From Clostridiales bacterium (lineage in GTDB: Bacteria > Bacillota > Clostridia > Peptostreptococcales > Anaerovoracaceae), in the NCBI GenBank assembly GCA_022763735.1, contig JALEQY010000100.1, forward strand, positions 1 through 48,255: a stretch of 48,255 nt of DNA, written 5' to 3'. Positions 18,527 through 27,636 of this stretch are shown piece after piece; the stretch's first letter is position 1, and the number at the start of each line of letters is the position of its first letter. Position numbers and translations under genes: made by a program. Below the pieces are notes generated by a model. It was not told the origin of the DNA, did no database searches, and saw only the letters and a program-made list of their open reading frames with translations.

Positions 18527-19399
18527 TTAAACAGTTCTCTGCCTGATTTCACTTTTCATCTTATTCTCAAGCTGCTGAGGATCTCTGAGGATCTCTTCAA
18601 GCATCCTGATGGATCTGGCAAAATAGAAACCGTCTGCTATCCTTTCATCAGCTGTTGCTCCTATAGCAACTACATCCCTCACTGATGTATTCCCATCATC
18701 ATCTGCCATCAGTTCCTTATGTATTCTGCCGATTGTGATAACAATTGAATTTGTACCGTAATTGTTCAGATGGTGATAAACTACATTGCATTTAATACTT
18801 CCCAGATTTGACAGAAGCACAGACGCATAATTGCTGTCACCCCGGCATATGCTTTCTGGCATCCATCCATGAAAATCCAGAAATCTGAACACGCACATGG
18901 CAAGGCGCATCAGCCATCTTGGAAGCTTTGACAGCTTATCAAGCAGATCATTTATATCATTACCCCCTTCTTTTCTTATAGTCTGTGCATCTCCTGCTAT
19001 ACGCCGACTTATCTGTTCCAGAGTCGTATCTTCCTTGATTTCAGTCACAAGAAGTGATTCCTCCGCTTCATCATTGAACCTGCGTTTGACTACAAAAGCA
19101 AGAGTGATTTTATTTCGCTGATAAAGCCTCCTGCCTGCAACAAACCTGTTCAGATATGGTCTGTGATATATTATCTTTCCTACGGCAGCAGTGATAACAT
19201 GAAACGGTGTAAGCCTGAATTCCTTGTTCACGCTGTTATGAGCCTCTATATACTTAACCATTTCAGTAACATCGATAAGTTCCTCAATATATACTTCCGA
19301 GTCGCATCGGTTTGGCATAAGATAAGGCATTATGAAATGAAATCCGTCGATATCCCTTATCCATCTGCCATCTTTTCTGTCTCCTCTTTTTTTACCCAT
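18527..19399 (-). CDS. E2-fold (CAT-like) acyltransferase homologue without lipoyl domain
   Basis: 290 residues matching the catalytic domain of 2-oxoacid dehydrogenase E2 proteins (chloramphenicol-acetyltransferase fold), with no lipoyl or subunit-binding domain. LTPFHVITAAVGKIIYHRPYLNR and ASVLLSNLGSIKC are readable. The active-site motif DHRxxDG is DERIADG (251-257), so the catalytic His is Glu252 while Asp256 is kept. The gene lies 3 bases after the acyl-CoA ligase, which points to transfer of, or binding to, an activated acyl group. No pyruvate dehydrogenase genes are near. Confidence 0.75.
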   Translation of the reverse strand: MGKKRGDRKDGRWIRDIDGFHFIMPYLMPNRCDSEVYIEELIDVTEMVKYIEAHNSVNKEFRLTPFHVITAAVGKIIYHRPYLNRFVAGRRLYQRNKITLAFVVKRRFNDEAEESLLVTEIKEDTTLEQISRRIAGDAQTIRKEGGNDINDLLDKLSKLPRWLMRLAMCVFRFLDFHGWMPESICRGDSNYASVLLSNLGSIKCNVVYHHLNNYGTNSIVITIGRIHKELMADDDGNTSVRDVVAIGATADERIADGFYFARSIRMLEEILRDPQQLENKMKSEIRQRTV

Positions 19400-19402
19400 T
19401 CG

Positions 19403-21094
19403 TTAACTCCTGCTGGTTTTCAATGTTTCATTTATTTCTTCTTCCAGTACTCTGTAAGCTACTTTTCCGACAAGTGTCTTCGGCAGCTCGTCCCTGAATT
19501 CTATTTCATAAGGAACAGCATATCTGAATACCTTCCTCCTGCAGTTTTCAAGTATCTCTTCACGTATCCTGTCATCCGGTTCAACACCGCTTCTGAGGAC
19601 AACAAAGGCTTTAACCTTGTGCATCTTATATTCATCGGGAACACCTACGGCACACGAATACATTACATCAGGATGTACATCTATGGCATTTTCCACCTGC
19701 GACGGGTATACATTGAATCCGGAAACGATTATTATCCTCTTGAGCCTCTGCTTGAAATAGATAAAACCTTCTTCATCCATCATTCCCAGATCTCCTGTAT
19801 GGAGCCATATCCTGCCGTCACCGTGATTTCTCAAGGTTTCAGCAGTTTCCTCAGGATTGTCCAGATACCCTTTCATTACCGAAGGACCGCTGATGCATAT
19901 TTCACCGTCATGGTTCGGCGGCAGCTTCTCATTAGTACCCGGTTTTACTATTTTATAGTAAGTATCCGGAAAAGGCACACCTATGCTTCCTTCTTTGTAA
20001 TAGTCGTACGGTGTCAGACAGCTTGCTGTAACGCACTCTGTTGTTCCATATCCTTCACGGATCTGTATCGATGCATTATGCTCCCTGAGAAATGCATCGA
20101 CTTTTCTCTTCAGCTCGATTGACAGTGAATCTCCTCCGCAGAACATTCCTCTGATAAATGACATGTCAAAACCCTGCAGACCTCTGGTACGCAGCAGAGC
20201 CTCAAATAATGTGGGCACACCCGGCAGCACATTCGGTTTTTCTTTCTTGATAAGATCTGCATATGTCTTTACTGAAAACTGAGGAACAAGTATACATGTT
20301 CCTCCATGGATAAGCGGTGTGTGTATCCCGATTCCCAGACCGAATCCGTGAAACAGAGGCATCACTGACAGCATTCGGAGACCATCCAGCGAAAAACCCG
20401 CTGCAGCTCCTGTCTGCAGTGCGAGGGCATTTATGTTCATATTTGTCAGTAATATACCCTTTGTTTTTCCGGTAGTTCCTCCACTGAACAATATAACGGC
20501 ATCATCATCAAACCTGGCATTTCTTTCAGGCAGCTGGGTAAGTTTTTTCCCTTCCCTGATAAACTCTGCCCATTTTATAGTATTCTCAGTTCTGCGATCA
20601 ATAGCGGGCTTGTTTTTTACCGTTAAAGGATATAACATATTTTTAGGAAACGGCAGTTCATCCTTAATGGACGCAACAATAATCGTTACAGGTAAATCCG
20701 CCAGTTCTGCCGCTTTCCTGATTTTTTCATAAAATATGTCAAGTGTTACAATTGCCTTGCTCTTTGTTTCTGTGAGATAAAACTTTATCTCCTCAACTGC
20801 AGAAAGAGGATGTATCATTGCAGGAACTGCACCTATCCTGTTCAGTGCATAAAAGCTGTCTACCGCCTGAGGTGTATTAGGCATGCATATGGTCACCCTG
20901 TCTCCTGTTTTTATTCCAATTGCACTGAAACTAGCCGCAGTTCTTTCGATTTTTCTCACAAAATCACGGTATTTCGTCTTCCTGCCCTGAAACTCATATG
21001 CTGAAACATCCGGTTTCTTTTTTGCAGCTTTATACACTTCTTCATACATTGCACCATTTGGATACTCTAACGATTCTGTAATTAATTTCTTCAT
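19403..21094 (-). CDS. Acyl-CoA synthetase (AMP-forming)
   Basis: 563 residues, class I adenylate-forming enzyme. Motifs: ILFSGGTTGKTKGILLTN (204-213 core), YGTTECV, WLHTGDLGMMDEEGF, LKRIIIVSGFNVYPSQVE hinge, and C-terminal LPKTLVGKVAYRVL with the catalytic Lys. It activates a carboxylic acid as acyl-AMP then acyl-CoA; a long-chain fatty acid is likely but not shown. No membrane segment. First gene of a two-gene unit with the E2-like protein. Confidence 0.92.
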   Translation of the reverse strand: MKKLITESLEYPNGAMYEEVYKAAKKKPDVSAYEFQGRKTKYRDFVRKIERTAASFSAIGIKTGDRVTICMPNTPQAVDSFYALNRIGAVPAMIHPLSAVEEIKFYLTETKSKAIVTLDIFYEKIRKAAELADLPVTIIVASIKDELPFPKNMLYPLTVKNKPAIDRRTENTIKWAEFIREGKKLTQLPERNARFDDDAVILFSGGTTGKTKGILLTNMNINALALQTGAAAGFSLDGLRMLSVMPLFHGFGLGIGIHTPLIHGGTCILVPQFSVKTYADLIKKEKPNVLPGVPTLFEALLRTRGLQGFDMSFIRGMFCGGDSLSIELKRKVDAFLREHNASIQIREGYGTTECVTASCLTPYDYYKEGSIGVPFPDTYYKIVKPGTNEKLPPNHDGEICISGPSVMKGYLDNPEETAETLRNHGDGRIWLHTGDLGMMDEEGFIYFKQRLKRIIIVSGFNVYPSQVENAIDVHPDVMYSCAVGVPDEYKMHKVKAFVVLRSGVEPDDRIREEILENCRRKVFRYAVPYEIEFRDELPKTLVGKVAYRVLEEEINETLKTSRS

Positions 21095-21158
21095 CTATTC
21101 TCCTGATTTTTACTGCTTATAGACTTTAATCCAATCGCTAAATCTAATAATGACAATT

Positions 21159-21167
21159 ATTATAACA
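21159..21167 (-). promoter_or_regulatory. Extended -10 promoter of the acyl-CoA ligase unit
   Basis: Minus strand TGTTATAAT, a TGnTATAAT extended -10 box, about 65 bases upstream of the start codon. No good -35 box is needed for this type and none is seen. Confidence 0.5.
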
Positions 21168-21212
21168 TGCTGTTTTGTAAATTCGGTGGAGAATTCAGAT
21201 TGTTTCATACAA

Positions 21213-21238
21213 AAAAACCCGAACACTGTCGGGTTTTT
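21213..21238 (-). terminator. Terminator of the parvulin gene
   Basis: A 10-bp stem AAAAACCCGA/TCGGGTTTTT with a 6-base loop lies about 20 bases after the stop, with T on both strands, so it can work in both directions. Confidence 0.85.
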
Positions 21239-21256
21239 GTATACTGTTTTTGTATA

Positions 21257-21997
21257 CTATTTTTCTATGTATTTCGCTTTAAGCTCATCAAGCTTTTTGT
21301 TAAATACGGTACCGATTTTCTGCTGAAGCAGCTGATTTTTTATTTCGCCTTTCATATCGTCAAACGACTTTGACTCTGCATCAAATTTTTCTTCAACCTT
21401 TATGAGATGGTATCCGAAATTAGTTTTTACAGGGCCTGTAATTGCCCCGATTTCAGCGGCAAATGCAGCTTCTTCAAACGGAAGTACCATCTGACCTCTT
21501 TCAAATCTTCCAAGATCTCCACCGGCTTCCTTTGATGGACATTTTGAATGAGCCTTTGCAGCCTCTTCAAATGTGATTTTTCCGTTTTCAATCGACGCTT
21601 TGATTTCATTTGCATCAGCTTCTTCATCTACCAGAATATGCTTAGCCTGTACCGCTTCTCCCTTGCCGAACATTAATTTGTTAGCATCGTAGAACTTTTT
21701 GATTTCATCATCTGAAACTGTCACACCTTCTGCAGTCTTAGCCATAGCCAGCTGTGACAGAAGTTCTCTTTTCATTTCATTCAGAAGAGTTTTGTATTCT
21801 TCTGTTTCATCCAGCTTTTCATCACGTCCGAGCTGTGCAAACAGATACATGGCATAGAACTGATCCATAATCATATCCTTTGTCTGTGGATTCTCAGCAT
21901 ATGCTCTCTGTTCTGGCGGAATTTTCTTTAAAAAGTTATTGAAATCCTCCTGTGTTAACTCTTCGCCTGCAATTTTTGCAATTACATCCTGACTCAT
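21257..21997 (-). CDS. Peptidyl-prolyl cis-trans isomerase, parvulin type
   Basis: 246 residues. N-terminal SurA/PrsA-like helical part (to ~110), then a rotamase domain (~115-215) with VQAKHILVDEEADANEI, SKCPSKEAGGDLGRFERGQMV, FEEAAF and TNFGYHLIKVEEK. There is no signal peptide or lipobox, so it should act in the cytoplasm, unlike PrsA. It has its own ribosome site (GGAGGAAG) and terminator. Confidence 0.92.
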   Translation of the reverse strand: MSQDVIAKIAGEELTQEDFNNFLKKIPPEQRAYAENPQTKDMIMDQFYAMYLFAQLGRDEKLDETEEYKTLLNEMKRELLSQLAMAKTAEGVTVSDDEIKKFYDANKLMFGKGEAVQAKHILVDEEADANEIKASIENGKITFEEAAKAHSKCPSKEAGGDLGRFERGQMVLPFEEAAFAAEIGAITGPVKTNFGYHLIKVEEKFDAESKSFDDMKGEIKNQLLQQKIGTVFNKKLDELKAKYIEK

Positions 21998-22047
21998 AAT
22001 TTATTACTTCCTCCGATTATTTTTTATGCATTAATCTGCTCTGTTTT

Positions 22048-22077
22048 AAAAGCCCTCCGACGTTATGACGAAGGGCT
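22048..22077 (-). terminator. Probable terminator of ppdK
   Basis: AGCCCT/AGGGCT arms (22051-22056, 22071-22076) with a partly complementary interior are followed by TTTT on the minus strand, about 27 bases after the ppdK stop. Confidence 0.6.
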
Positions 22078-22103
22078 TCTTCTGTTCTATTGATTTATAT
22101 AAT

Positions 22104-24725
22104 TTATTTCTGCTTGATTGCAGCCTGTGCTGCAGCAAGTCTTGCAATAGGAACTCTGAATGGTGAGCACGATACGTACTGTAAACCTGCTGCATTGCAG
22201 AATTCGATTGACTTAGGATCTCCGCCGTGTTCTCCGCAGATTCCAAGCTTTATATTAGGTCTGGTCTGCTTACCAAGATCGACTGCCATTTTAACAAGTT
22301 TACCTACGCCAGTCTGATCAATGCTCTGGAACGGATCGTCCTCAAATATTCCCTTGTCTCTGTATTCTTTGATGATTTTGCCTGTATCATCTCTTGAGAA
22401 TCCGAATGTCATCTGTGTCAGGTCGTTAGTACCAAATGAGAAGAATTCAGCTTCCTGAGCAATTTCATCAGCAGTAAGAGCTGCTCTTGGAATTTCGATC
22501 ATAGTACCGATGAGGTAATCGAACTTAACTCCTTCTCTTTCCATAACTGCTTCTACAGTCTTAACAACTGTTGCCTTGACATCTGCCAGTTCCTTAACAA
22601 GACCTACAAGCGGAATCATGATTTCAGGAACGATATCAAGTCCCTTTTCCTTTCTCACTTCTATTGCAGCCATAAGGATTGCTTCTGCCTGCATTTCAGC
22701 AATTTCAGGATAAGTGACAGCAAGACGACATCCTCTGTGTCCCAGCATAGGGTTGAACTCATGAAGTTCTTCGGCCTTCTTGGCAAGCTTTTCATAAGGA
22801 ACATTGATCTGATCTGCAAGCTCGTGGAGTTCTTCATCAGTATGCGGAATGAACTCGTGAAGAGGTGGATCCAGAAGTCTGATAGTTACAGGTCTGTCAC
22901 CCATAGCTTCGTAGATTCCCTTGAAATCGCTCTTCTGATATGGTAACAGGAATTTCAGAGCTTCTCTTCTTTCTTCTTCTGTATCTGACATAATCATTCT
23001 TCTGATAGCAGGAATTCTTTCTTCTTCGAAGAACATATGCTCTGTTCTGCACAGACCGATACCTTCTGCTCCAAAGTCAACAGCCTGTTTAGCGTCTCTT
23101 GGATTATCAGCATTTGTTCTTACCTTGAGAGTTCTGATTTCATCAGCCCATGCCATGATCTTGCCGAAATCTCCTGATAATTCAGGTGGTACAGTCTTAA
23201 CCTGTCCTTTAAGTACTTCACCTGCAGTACCGTCAAGTGAAATGTAATCTCCTTCTGTGAATACTTCACCGCCGATTGTCAGCTTCTTGGCATCTTCTTC
23301 AACTTTAATTTCTGAGCATCCTGATACGCAGCACTTACCCATTCCTCTGGCAACTACTGCAGCATGTGAAGTCATTCCGCCTCTTGCTGTAAGGATACCT
23401 TCTGCAGCCACCATACCGGCCAGATCTTCAGGTGATGTTTCGAGTCTTACCAGAATAACCTTTTCACCGTTTGCAGCTGCAGCTTCAGCATCTGATGCAT
23501 TGAAGTAAATCTTACCTGTTGCAGCTCCAGGTGATGCAGGAAGACCCTTTGTCAGTTTCTGAGCTGCGGCCAGTTCATCGGCATCAAACATAGGGTGAAG
23601 AAGCTGAGCGATCTGGGCAGGTTCTATTCTCATTACTGCAGTTTCCTTATCGATAAGACCTTCTGCTTCCATATCCACTGCAATTTTAACGGCAGCAGAA
23701 GCTGTTCTCTTTCCGTTTCTTGTCTGCAGCATGAAGAGTTTTTCTCTTTCTACTGTGAATTCCATATCCTGCATATCCTTGTAATGGTTTTCAAGGAGTT
23801 CTGCGATTCTTACGAATTCTTTATATACTTCAGGGAAAGCATCGGCCATCTCTGAAATAGGCTGAGGTGTTCTGATTCCGGCTACAACGTCTTCGCCCTG
23901 AGCATTTACCAGGAATTCTCCGAATAATGCCTTTTCACCATTTGCAGCATTTCTCGTGAACGCTACTCCTGTTCCGGAAGTATTACCCATATTACCGAAT
24001 ACCATTGACTGTACGTTTACAGCAGTACCGATGCTGTCCGGAATTTCATTGAGTTTTCTGTAAAGGATTGCTCTGTCATTATTCCATGATCTGAATACGG
24101 CCATTACCGCTTCCATCAGCTGATCTTTCGGATCCTGAGGAAAATCCCTTCCCATCTCTTCTTTAACCAGAGCTTTATATCCTACAATGATATCCTTCAG
24201 GTCTTCAGTAGTGAGATCTACATCATACTGGTAACCTTTTTCATCCTTCTTAGCATCGAATATAGCATCGAACTTGGTTTTGGAAATTTCCATTACTACA
24301 TCGCCGAACATCTGGATGAATCTTCTGTAGCTGTCATATGCGAAACGAGGGTTCTCAGTAAGTGCTGATAAACCTTCAACTGTTTCGTCATTAAGACCGA
24401 GGTTCAGAATTGTATCCATCATGCCAGGCATTGAAATCTTTGCTCCTGAGCGAACAGATACCAGCAGCGGATTTTCAACGCTTCCGAACTTCTTTCCTGT
24501 AACATTCTCAAGCTCTTCGAGTTTTTCAAAAATCGATGCAACGATATCATCTGCGATAGTCTGATTTTCTTCGTAATATCTGTTGCACGCTTCAGTTGTT
24601 ACAGTGAATCCAAAAGGCACCGGAAGGCCGATCTTTGTCATTTCCGCCAGGTTTGCACCTTTGCCGCCAAGCAGGTCTCTCATGTCTTTTGAACCTTCGT
24701 TAAATGAGTAAACAAATTTTTTCAT
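22104..24725 (-). CDS. ppdK: Pyruvate, phosphate dikinase
   Basis: 873 residues, full length for the family. Catalyses pyruvate + ATP + Pi to/from PEP + AMP + PPi. Domains in order: N-terminal ATP-grasp (LLGGKGANLAEMTKIGLPVP), the swivelling phospho-His domain with the catalytic His in GGMTSHAAVVARGMGKCCV (about 455), and a C-terminal TIM barrel with GAEGIGLCRTEHMFF and FSFGTNDLTQMTFGFSRDD; GICGEHGGDP precedes the final barrel Cys in YVSCSPFRVP. It gives anaerobes a PPi-linked route at the pyruvate/PEP node. It follows glyQS by 27 bases. Confidence 0.98.
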   Translation of the reverse strand: MKKFVYSFNEGSKDMRDLLGGKGANLAEMTKIGLPVPFGFTVTTEACNRYYEENQTIADDIVASIFEKLEELENVTGKKFGSVENPLLVSVRSGAKISMPGMMDTILNLGLNDETVEGLSALTENPRFAYDSYRRFIQMFGDVVMEISKTKFDAIFDAKKDEKGYQYDVDLTTEDLKDIIVGYKALVKEEMGRDFPQDPKDQLMEAVMAVFRSWNNDRAILYRKLNEIPDSIGTAVNVQSMVFGNMGNTSGTGVAFTRNAANGEKALFGEFLVNAQGEDVVAGIRTPQPISEMADAFPEVYKEFVRIAELLENHYKDMQDMEFTVEREKLFMLQTRNGKRTASAAVKIAVDMEAEGLIDKETAVMRIEPAQIAQLLHPMFDADELAAAQKLTKGLPASPGAATGKIYFNASDAEAAAANGEKVILVRLETSPEDLAGMVAAEGILTARGGMTSHAAVVARGMGKCCVSGCSEIKVEEDAKKLTIGGEVFTEGDYISLDGTAGEVLKGQVKTVPPELSGDFGKIMAWADEIRTLKVRTNADNPRDAKQAVDFGAEGIGLCRTEHMFFEEERIPAIRRMIMSDTEEERREALKFLLPYQKSDFKGIYEAMGDRPVTIRLLDPPLHEFIPHTDEELHELADQINVPYEKLAKKAEELHEFNPMLGHRGCRLAVTYPEIAEMQAEAILMAAIEVRKEKGLDIVPEIMIPLVGLVKELADVKATVVKTVEAVMEREGVKFDYLIGTMIEIPRAALTADEIAQEAEFFSFGTNDLTQMTFGFSRDDTGKIIKEYRDKGIFEDDPFQSIDQTGVGKLVKMAVDLGKQTRPNIKLGICGEHGGDPKSIEFCNAAGLQYVSCSPFRVPIARLAAAQAAIKQK

Positions 24726-24752
24726 TTTACATATACACTCCTCGTTTTTTAG

Positions 24753-26165
24753 TTAGAATACCAACCTTTGTTCTATATATTCTTTAACCTGATCAACAGG
24801 TATTCGAATCTGTTCCATCGTGTCTCTGTCTCTTATAGTCACACAGCCATCTGTCTCAGTATCAAAATCGACACATATTGAGAAAGGAGTTCCGATCTCA
24901 TCTTCTCTTCTGTATCTCTTGCCTATGGAACCCGTAACATCATAGTCCACCATGAAATGCTTTGATAATTCTTCATATATAGGCTCCGCTACAGGTGCGA
25001 GTTTCTTGGCCAGCGGCAGAACGGCCGCTTTGAAAGGTGCCAGTGCAGGATGCAGCCTCAGAACAGTTCTGACATCTTCCTTTCCCTTTGAATCTGTCAG
25101 CACTTCCTCATCGTAGGCATCTGTCAGGAATGCCAGTGCCACACGATCAGCTCCCAGAGACGGTTCTATGCAGTACGGAACGTATTTCTCATTTGTTTCA
25201 GGATCCATATAGCTCATATCCTGACCTGAATGCTCCATGTGCTGCTTCAGATCGAAATCTGTTCTGTCAGCAATACCCCACAGTTCTCCCCATCCGAACG
25301 GGAACCTGTATTCGATATCAGTAGTCGCATTGCTGTAATGGGACAGTTCTTCCTTCTCATGATCCCGAAGCTTGATATTTTCTTCCTTCATTCCGAGGGA
25401 TTTGAGGAAATTCACACAATATTCCTTCCAGTAGCTGAACCATTCAAGGTCAGTTCCGGGTGCACAGAAGAATTCAAGTTCCATCTGTTCAAATTCTCTG
25501 GTTCTGAAAGTGAAATTTCCCGGAGTGATTTCATTTCTGAATGATTTGCCTATCTGTGCTATTCCAAAAGGAATCTTTTTTCGCGAAGTTCTCTGCACGC
25601 TTTTGAAATTGACAAAAATGCCCTGAGCAGTTTCAGGTCTCAGGAAAATCTCTGACTTGGAATCTTCAGTAACGCCCTGAAATGTCTTGAACATCAGATT
25701 GAACTGTCTTATTCCTGTATAGTCAACCTTGCCGCACTCAGGACACGGGATGCCTTTTTCCTGTATGAAACTTTCAAGCTTCTCGTTTGACCATCCGTCT
25801 ACAGAAATGTCATCGATACCCTGATCCTTGAGCCATCCTTCTATAAGCTGATCTGCTCTGTATCTTGACTTGCAGCTTTTGCAGTCAATCAGAGGGTCTG
25901 CGAAACCTCCGACATGACCTGATGCTACCCATGTCTGCGGATTCATCAGTATTGCCGCATCAAGGCCGACATTGTATTTCGATTCCTGCACGAATTTTCT
26001 CCACCAGGCCTTCTTTACGTTGTTCTTGAACTCAACTCCAAGCGGGCCGTAATCCCAGGTGTTTGCAAGGCCACCGTAAATTTCAGATCCCGGATAAATA
26101 AATCCCCTGTTCTTGGCGAGGGCCGTAAGTTTTTCCATTGTAACTGCTCTGCTCATTTCTTTCAT
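24753..26165 (-). CDS. glyQS: Glycyl-tRNA synthetase, alpha-2 (eukaryote-like) type
   Basis: 470 residues, class II synthetase in a single chain. Motifs: [21 protein letters not shown] at the start (residues 21-41), motif 2 [25 protein letters not shown], motif 3 [13 protein letters not shown], and an anticodon-binding domain near the C-terminus ([22 protein letters not shown]). A Cys-rich insert ([14 protein letters not shown]) may bind zinc. Two ATGs three codons apart are possible; the first is only 2 bases from GGAG, so the second at 26156 may be used. Confidence 0.97.
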   Translation of the reverse strand: MKEMSRAVTMEKLTALAKNRGFIYPGSEIYGGLANTWDYGPLGVEFKNNVKKAWWRKFVQESKYNVGLDAAILMNPQTWVASGHVGGFADPLIDCKSCKSRYRADQLIEGWLKDQGIDDISVDGWSNEKLESFIQEKGIPCPECGKVDYTGIRQFNLMFKTFQGVTEDSKSEIFLRPETAQGIFVNFKSVQRTSRKKIPFGIAQIGKSFRNEITPGNFTFRTREFEQMELEFFCAPGTDLEWFSYWKEYCVNFLKSLGMKEENIKLRDHEKEELSHYSNATTDIEYRFPFGWGELWGIADRTDFDLKQHMEHSGQDMSYMDPETNEKYVPYCIEPSLGADRVALAFLTDAYDEEVLTDSKGKEDVRTVLRLHPALAPFKAAVLPLAKKLAPVAEPIYEELSKHFMVDYDVTGSIGKRYRREDEIGTPFSICVDFDTETDGCVTIRDRDTMEQIRIPVDQVKEYIEQRLVF

Positions 26166-26183
26166 CTCTCCATAGTTGTAATT

Positions 26184-26852
26184 TTATTCTTCTTTTTCCT
26201 TAGCCTCTTCTGAAACTTCTTCTTCGACCTTTATTTCAACGTCATCGTCATCTTCATCAAAGCATTCGGAAAAATCAAATTCTTCGTCATCTTTCTTGAT
26301 CTTATCAACAGCATCTTCTGCCTTTTCTCTGCCTTTATTATAAAGCTCGCTGCCCTTTTCCTGAGCCTTCTGATATATTTCGCTGCTCTTCTCTCTGACT
26401 CCTTCTGCTATACCGCTGCTCTTTTCTGCAACGTTTCCCATAACATCAGTAACAGCATCACTGACATCAATGATTGTTCCATCTTCTTTTATTACTTCAA
26501 TAACGCATTTAAATCCAAAAGCCGCAACAACGCCGATAACAGATGCAATAGGTGCAATAACCGCACCTACAAGACCTGCATTGACAGGAACATTCAGGAT
26601 CAGTTCACCATCCTTCTTCACCTGTATTCTGGCTACATTGCCCTTCTTGATAAGTTTTTTCAGATTGTCAAAAAGTGCTTCCCCCTTCCTGCCGAAACCT
26701 CTTCTTTTCTGTCCGGAATTGATAGTCTCCTCGATTGCAATAATGGCATCCACAACACTGCCATCTGCTGATTCCAGAGCTTCCTTGGCCTCAGCATAAG
26801 TTACCCCTGTTCTATCTTTGACCAGTTCAATTTTCTCTAAAGTGATTTCCAT
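26184..26852 (-). CDS. DUF4342 protein with N-terminal UBA-like domain and acidic tail
   Basis: 222 residues from ATG 26852, which has AGGAGG 6 bases upstream; the longer frame from 26927 would run into recO. Residues ~1-45 resemble a UBA/TS-N-type helical domain (VKDRTGVTYAEAKEALESADG). DUF4342 follows (about 60-125) with a hydrophobic segment (LVGAVIAPIASVIGVVAAFG). The C-terminal part has apolipoprotein- or LEA-like amphipathic repeats (EKSSEIYQKAQEKGSELYNKG) and ends in a strongly acidic tail. The function is unknown; the pattern suggests a membrane-associated protein with a flexible cytoplasmic end. Confidence 0.82.
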   Translation of the reverse strand: MEITLEKIELVKDRTGVTYAEAKEALESADGSVVDAIIAIEETINSGQKRRGFGRKGEALFDNLKKLIKKGNVARIQVKKDGELILNVPVNAGLVGAVIAPIASVIGVVAAFGFKCVIEVIKEDGTIIDVSDAVTDVMGNVAEKSSGIAEGVREKSSEIYQKAQEKGSELYNKGREKAEDAVDKIKKDDEEFDFSECFDEDDDDVEIKVEEEVSEEAKEKEE

Positions 26853-26874
26853 ATTAGTACCTCCTTTGTCTGAT

Positions 26875-27621
26875 TCAGATAAGAGTCTCACTCTTAAGAT
26901 CAGATGCATCCAAATAGTATGCTGCATACTCCCTTATAATCTTCTGCAGCAGGCTGCCTGCGTCCTTTTTCAACGCAAGATTCTCAAGATTCTTTAAAGG
27001 ATTTGAAATAAAGAATCTTAATATATCTACTATACCAAATTTTACATCATAAATCAATGTATGGGATTGTGAATTTTCAATATTTCGGGCACAGTCCTCA
27101 CACAGTATTCCCCCTTCTTCAATGCTGAATTTAACTGCCGGTCTAGCCTGTCCGCATACCGCACAGCAGTCAATCTGCGGCATGACTCCCATAATTTTAA
27201 GAATATTCGTCTGATATGCCAGTACCAGAGTTCCTATCCCCTTATTCCTGGTCTCAAGCATTTCAAAAAAATCGGTAAGCAGTCTGAATACAGCCGGATA
27301 CGGTGATTCTTCAGGCAGTACCTTCTCCGTAAATTCCAGTACATAAGCGCCGCTCATATATTTATCCACATCCTCACCTATGCCATAATAGCTTTTTATG
27401 ACATCTGCACTATTGATGTTATAGCTGTCTCTGTTTTTAAACAGTTCATATCGTCCGTATGTGAAAGGCCGCAATGCCAGCGAGCTTCTGCTCCTCCCCT
27501 TTTCACCAATACTTGTACCTGCGTTTATTTTGCCGTACTTTCTTGAAAACAGAAGGATCATGCGCCTGCCATATGAAGTTTTTATCTGCCTGAGCACTAT
27601 ACCTTCTGTATCAGTAAGCAA
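26875..27621 (-). CDS. recO: DNA repair protein RecO
   Basis: 248 residues. N-terminal OB fold (EGIVLRQIKTSYGRRMILLFSRKYGKI) and a C-terminal helical domain with a four-Cys zinc site (CAVCG near 153-157 and CEDCA further on). It helps load RecA with RecR in gap and break repair. It follows era by 15 bases, a conserved Firmicutes order. Confidence 0.94.
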   Translation of the reverse strand: MLTDTEGIVLRQIKTSYGRRMILLFSRKYGKINAGTSIGEKGRSRSSLALRPFTYGRYELFKNRDSYNINSADVIKSYYGIGEDVDKYMSGAYVLEFTEKVLPEESPYPAVFRLLTDFFEMLETRNKGIGTLVLAYQTNILKIMGVMPQIDCCAVCGQARPAVKFSIEEGGILCEDCARNIENSQSHTLIYDVKFGIVDILRFFISNPLKNLENLALKKDAGSLLQKIIREYAAYYLDASDLKSETLI

Positions 27622-27636
27622 TCATTTCATCCTTTC

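Noticed and set aside
19163-20122. 319-codon plus-strand frame across the E2-like and ligase genes
   Set aside because: Crosses the boundary of two well-supported genes and has shadow-like composition.
22104-24725. PEP synthase or PTS enzyme I as alternative to PPDK
   Set aside because: Domain order and length, with the N-terminal ATP-grasp and family-specific motifs, fit pyruvate phosphate dikinase best.
26853-26927. Longer start of the DUF4342 protein
   Set aside because: It overlaps the recO end and lacks a ribosome site, whereas AGGAGG lies just before ATG 26852.
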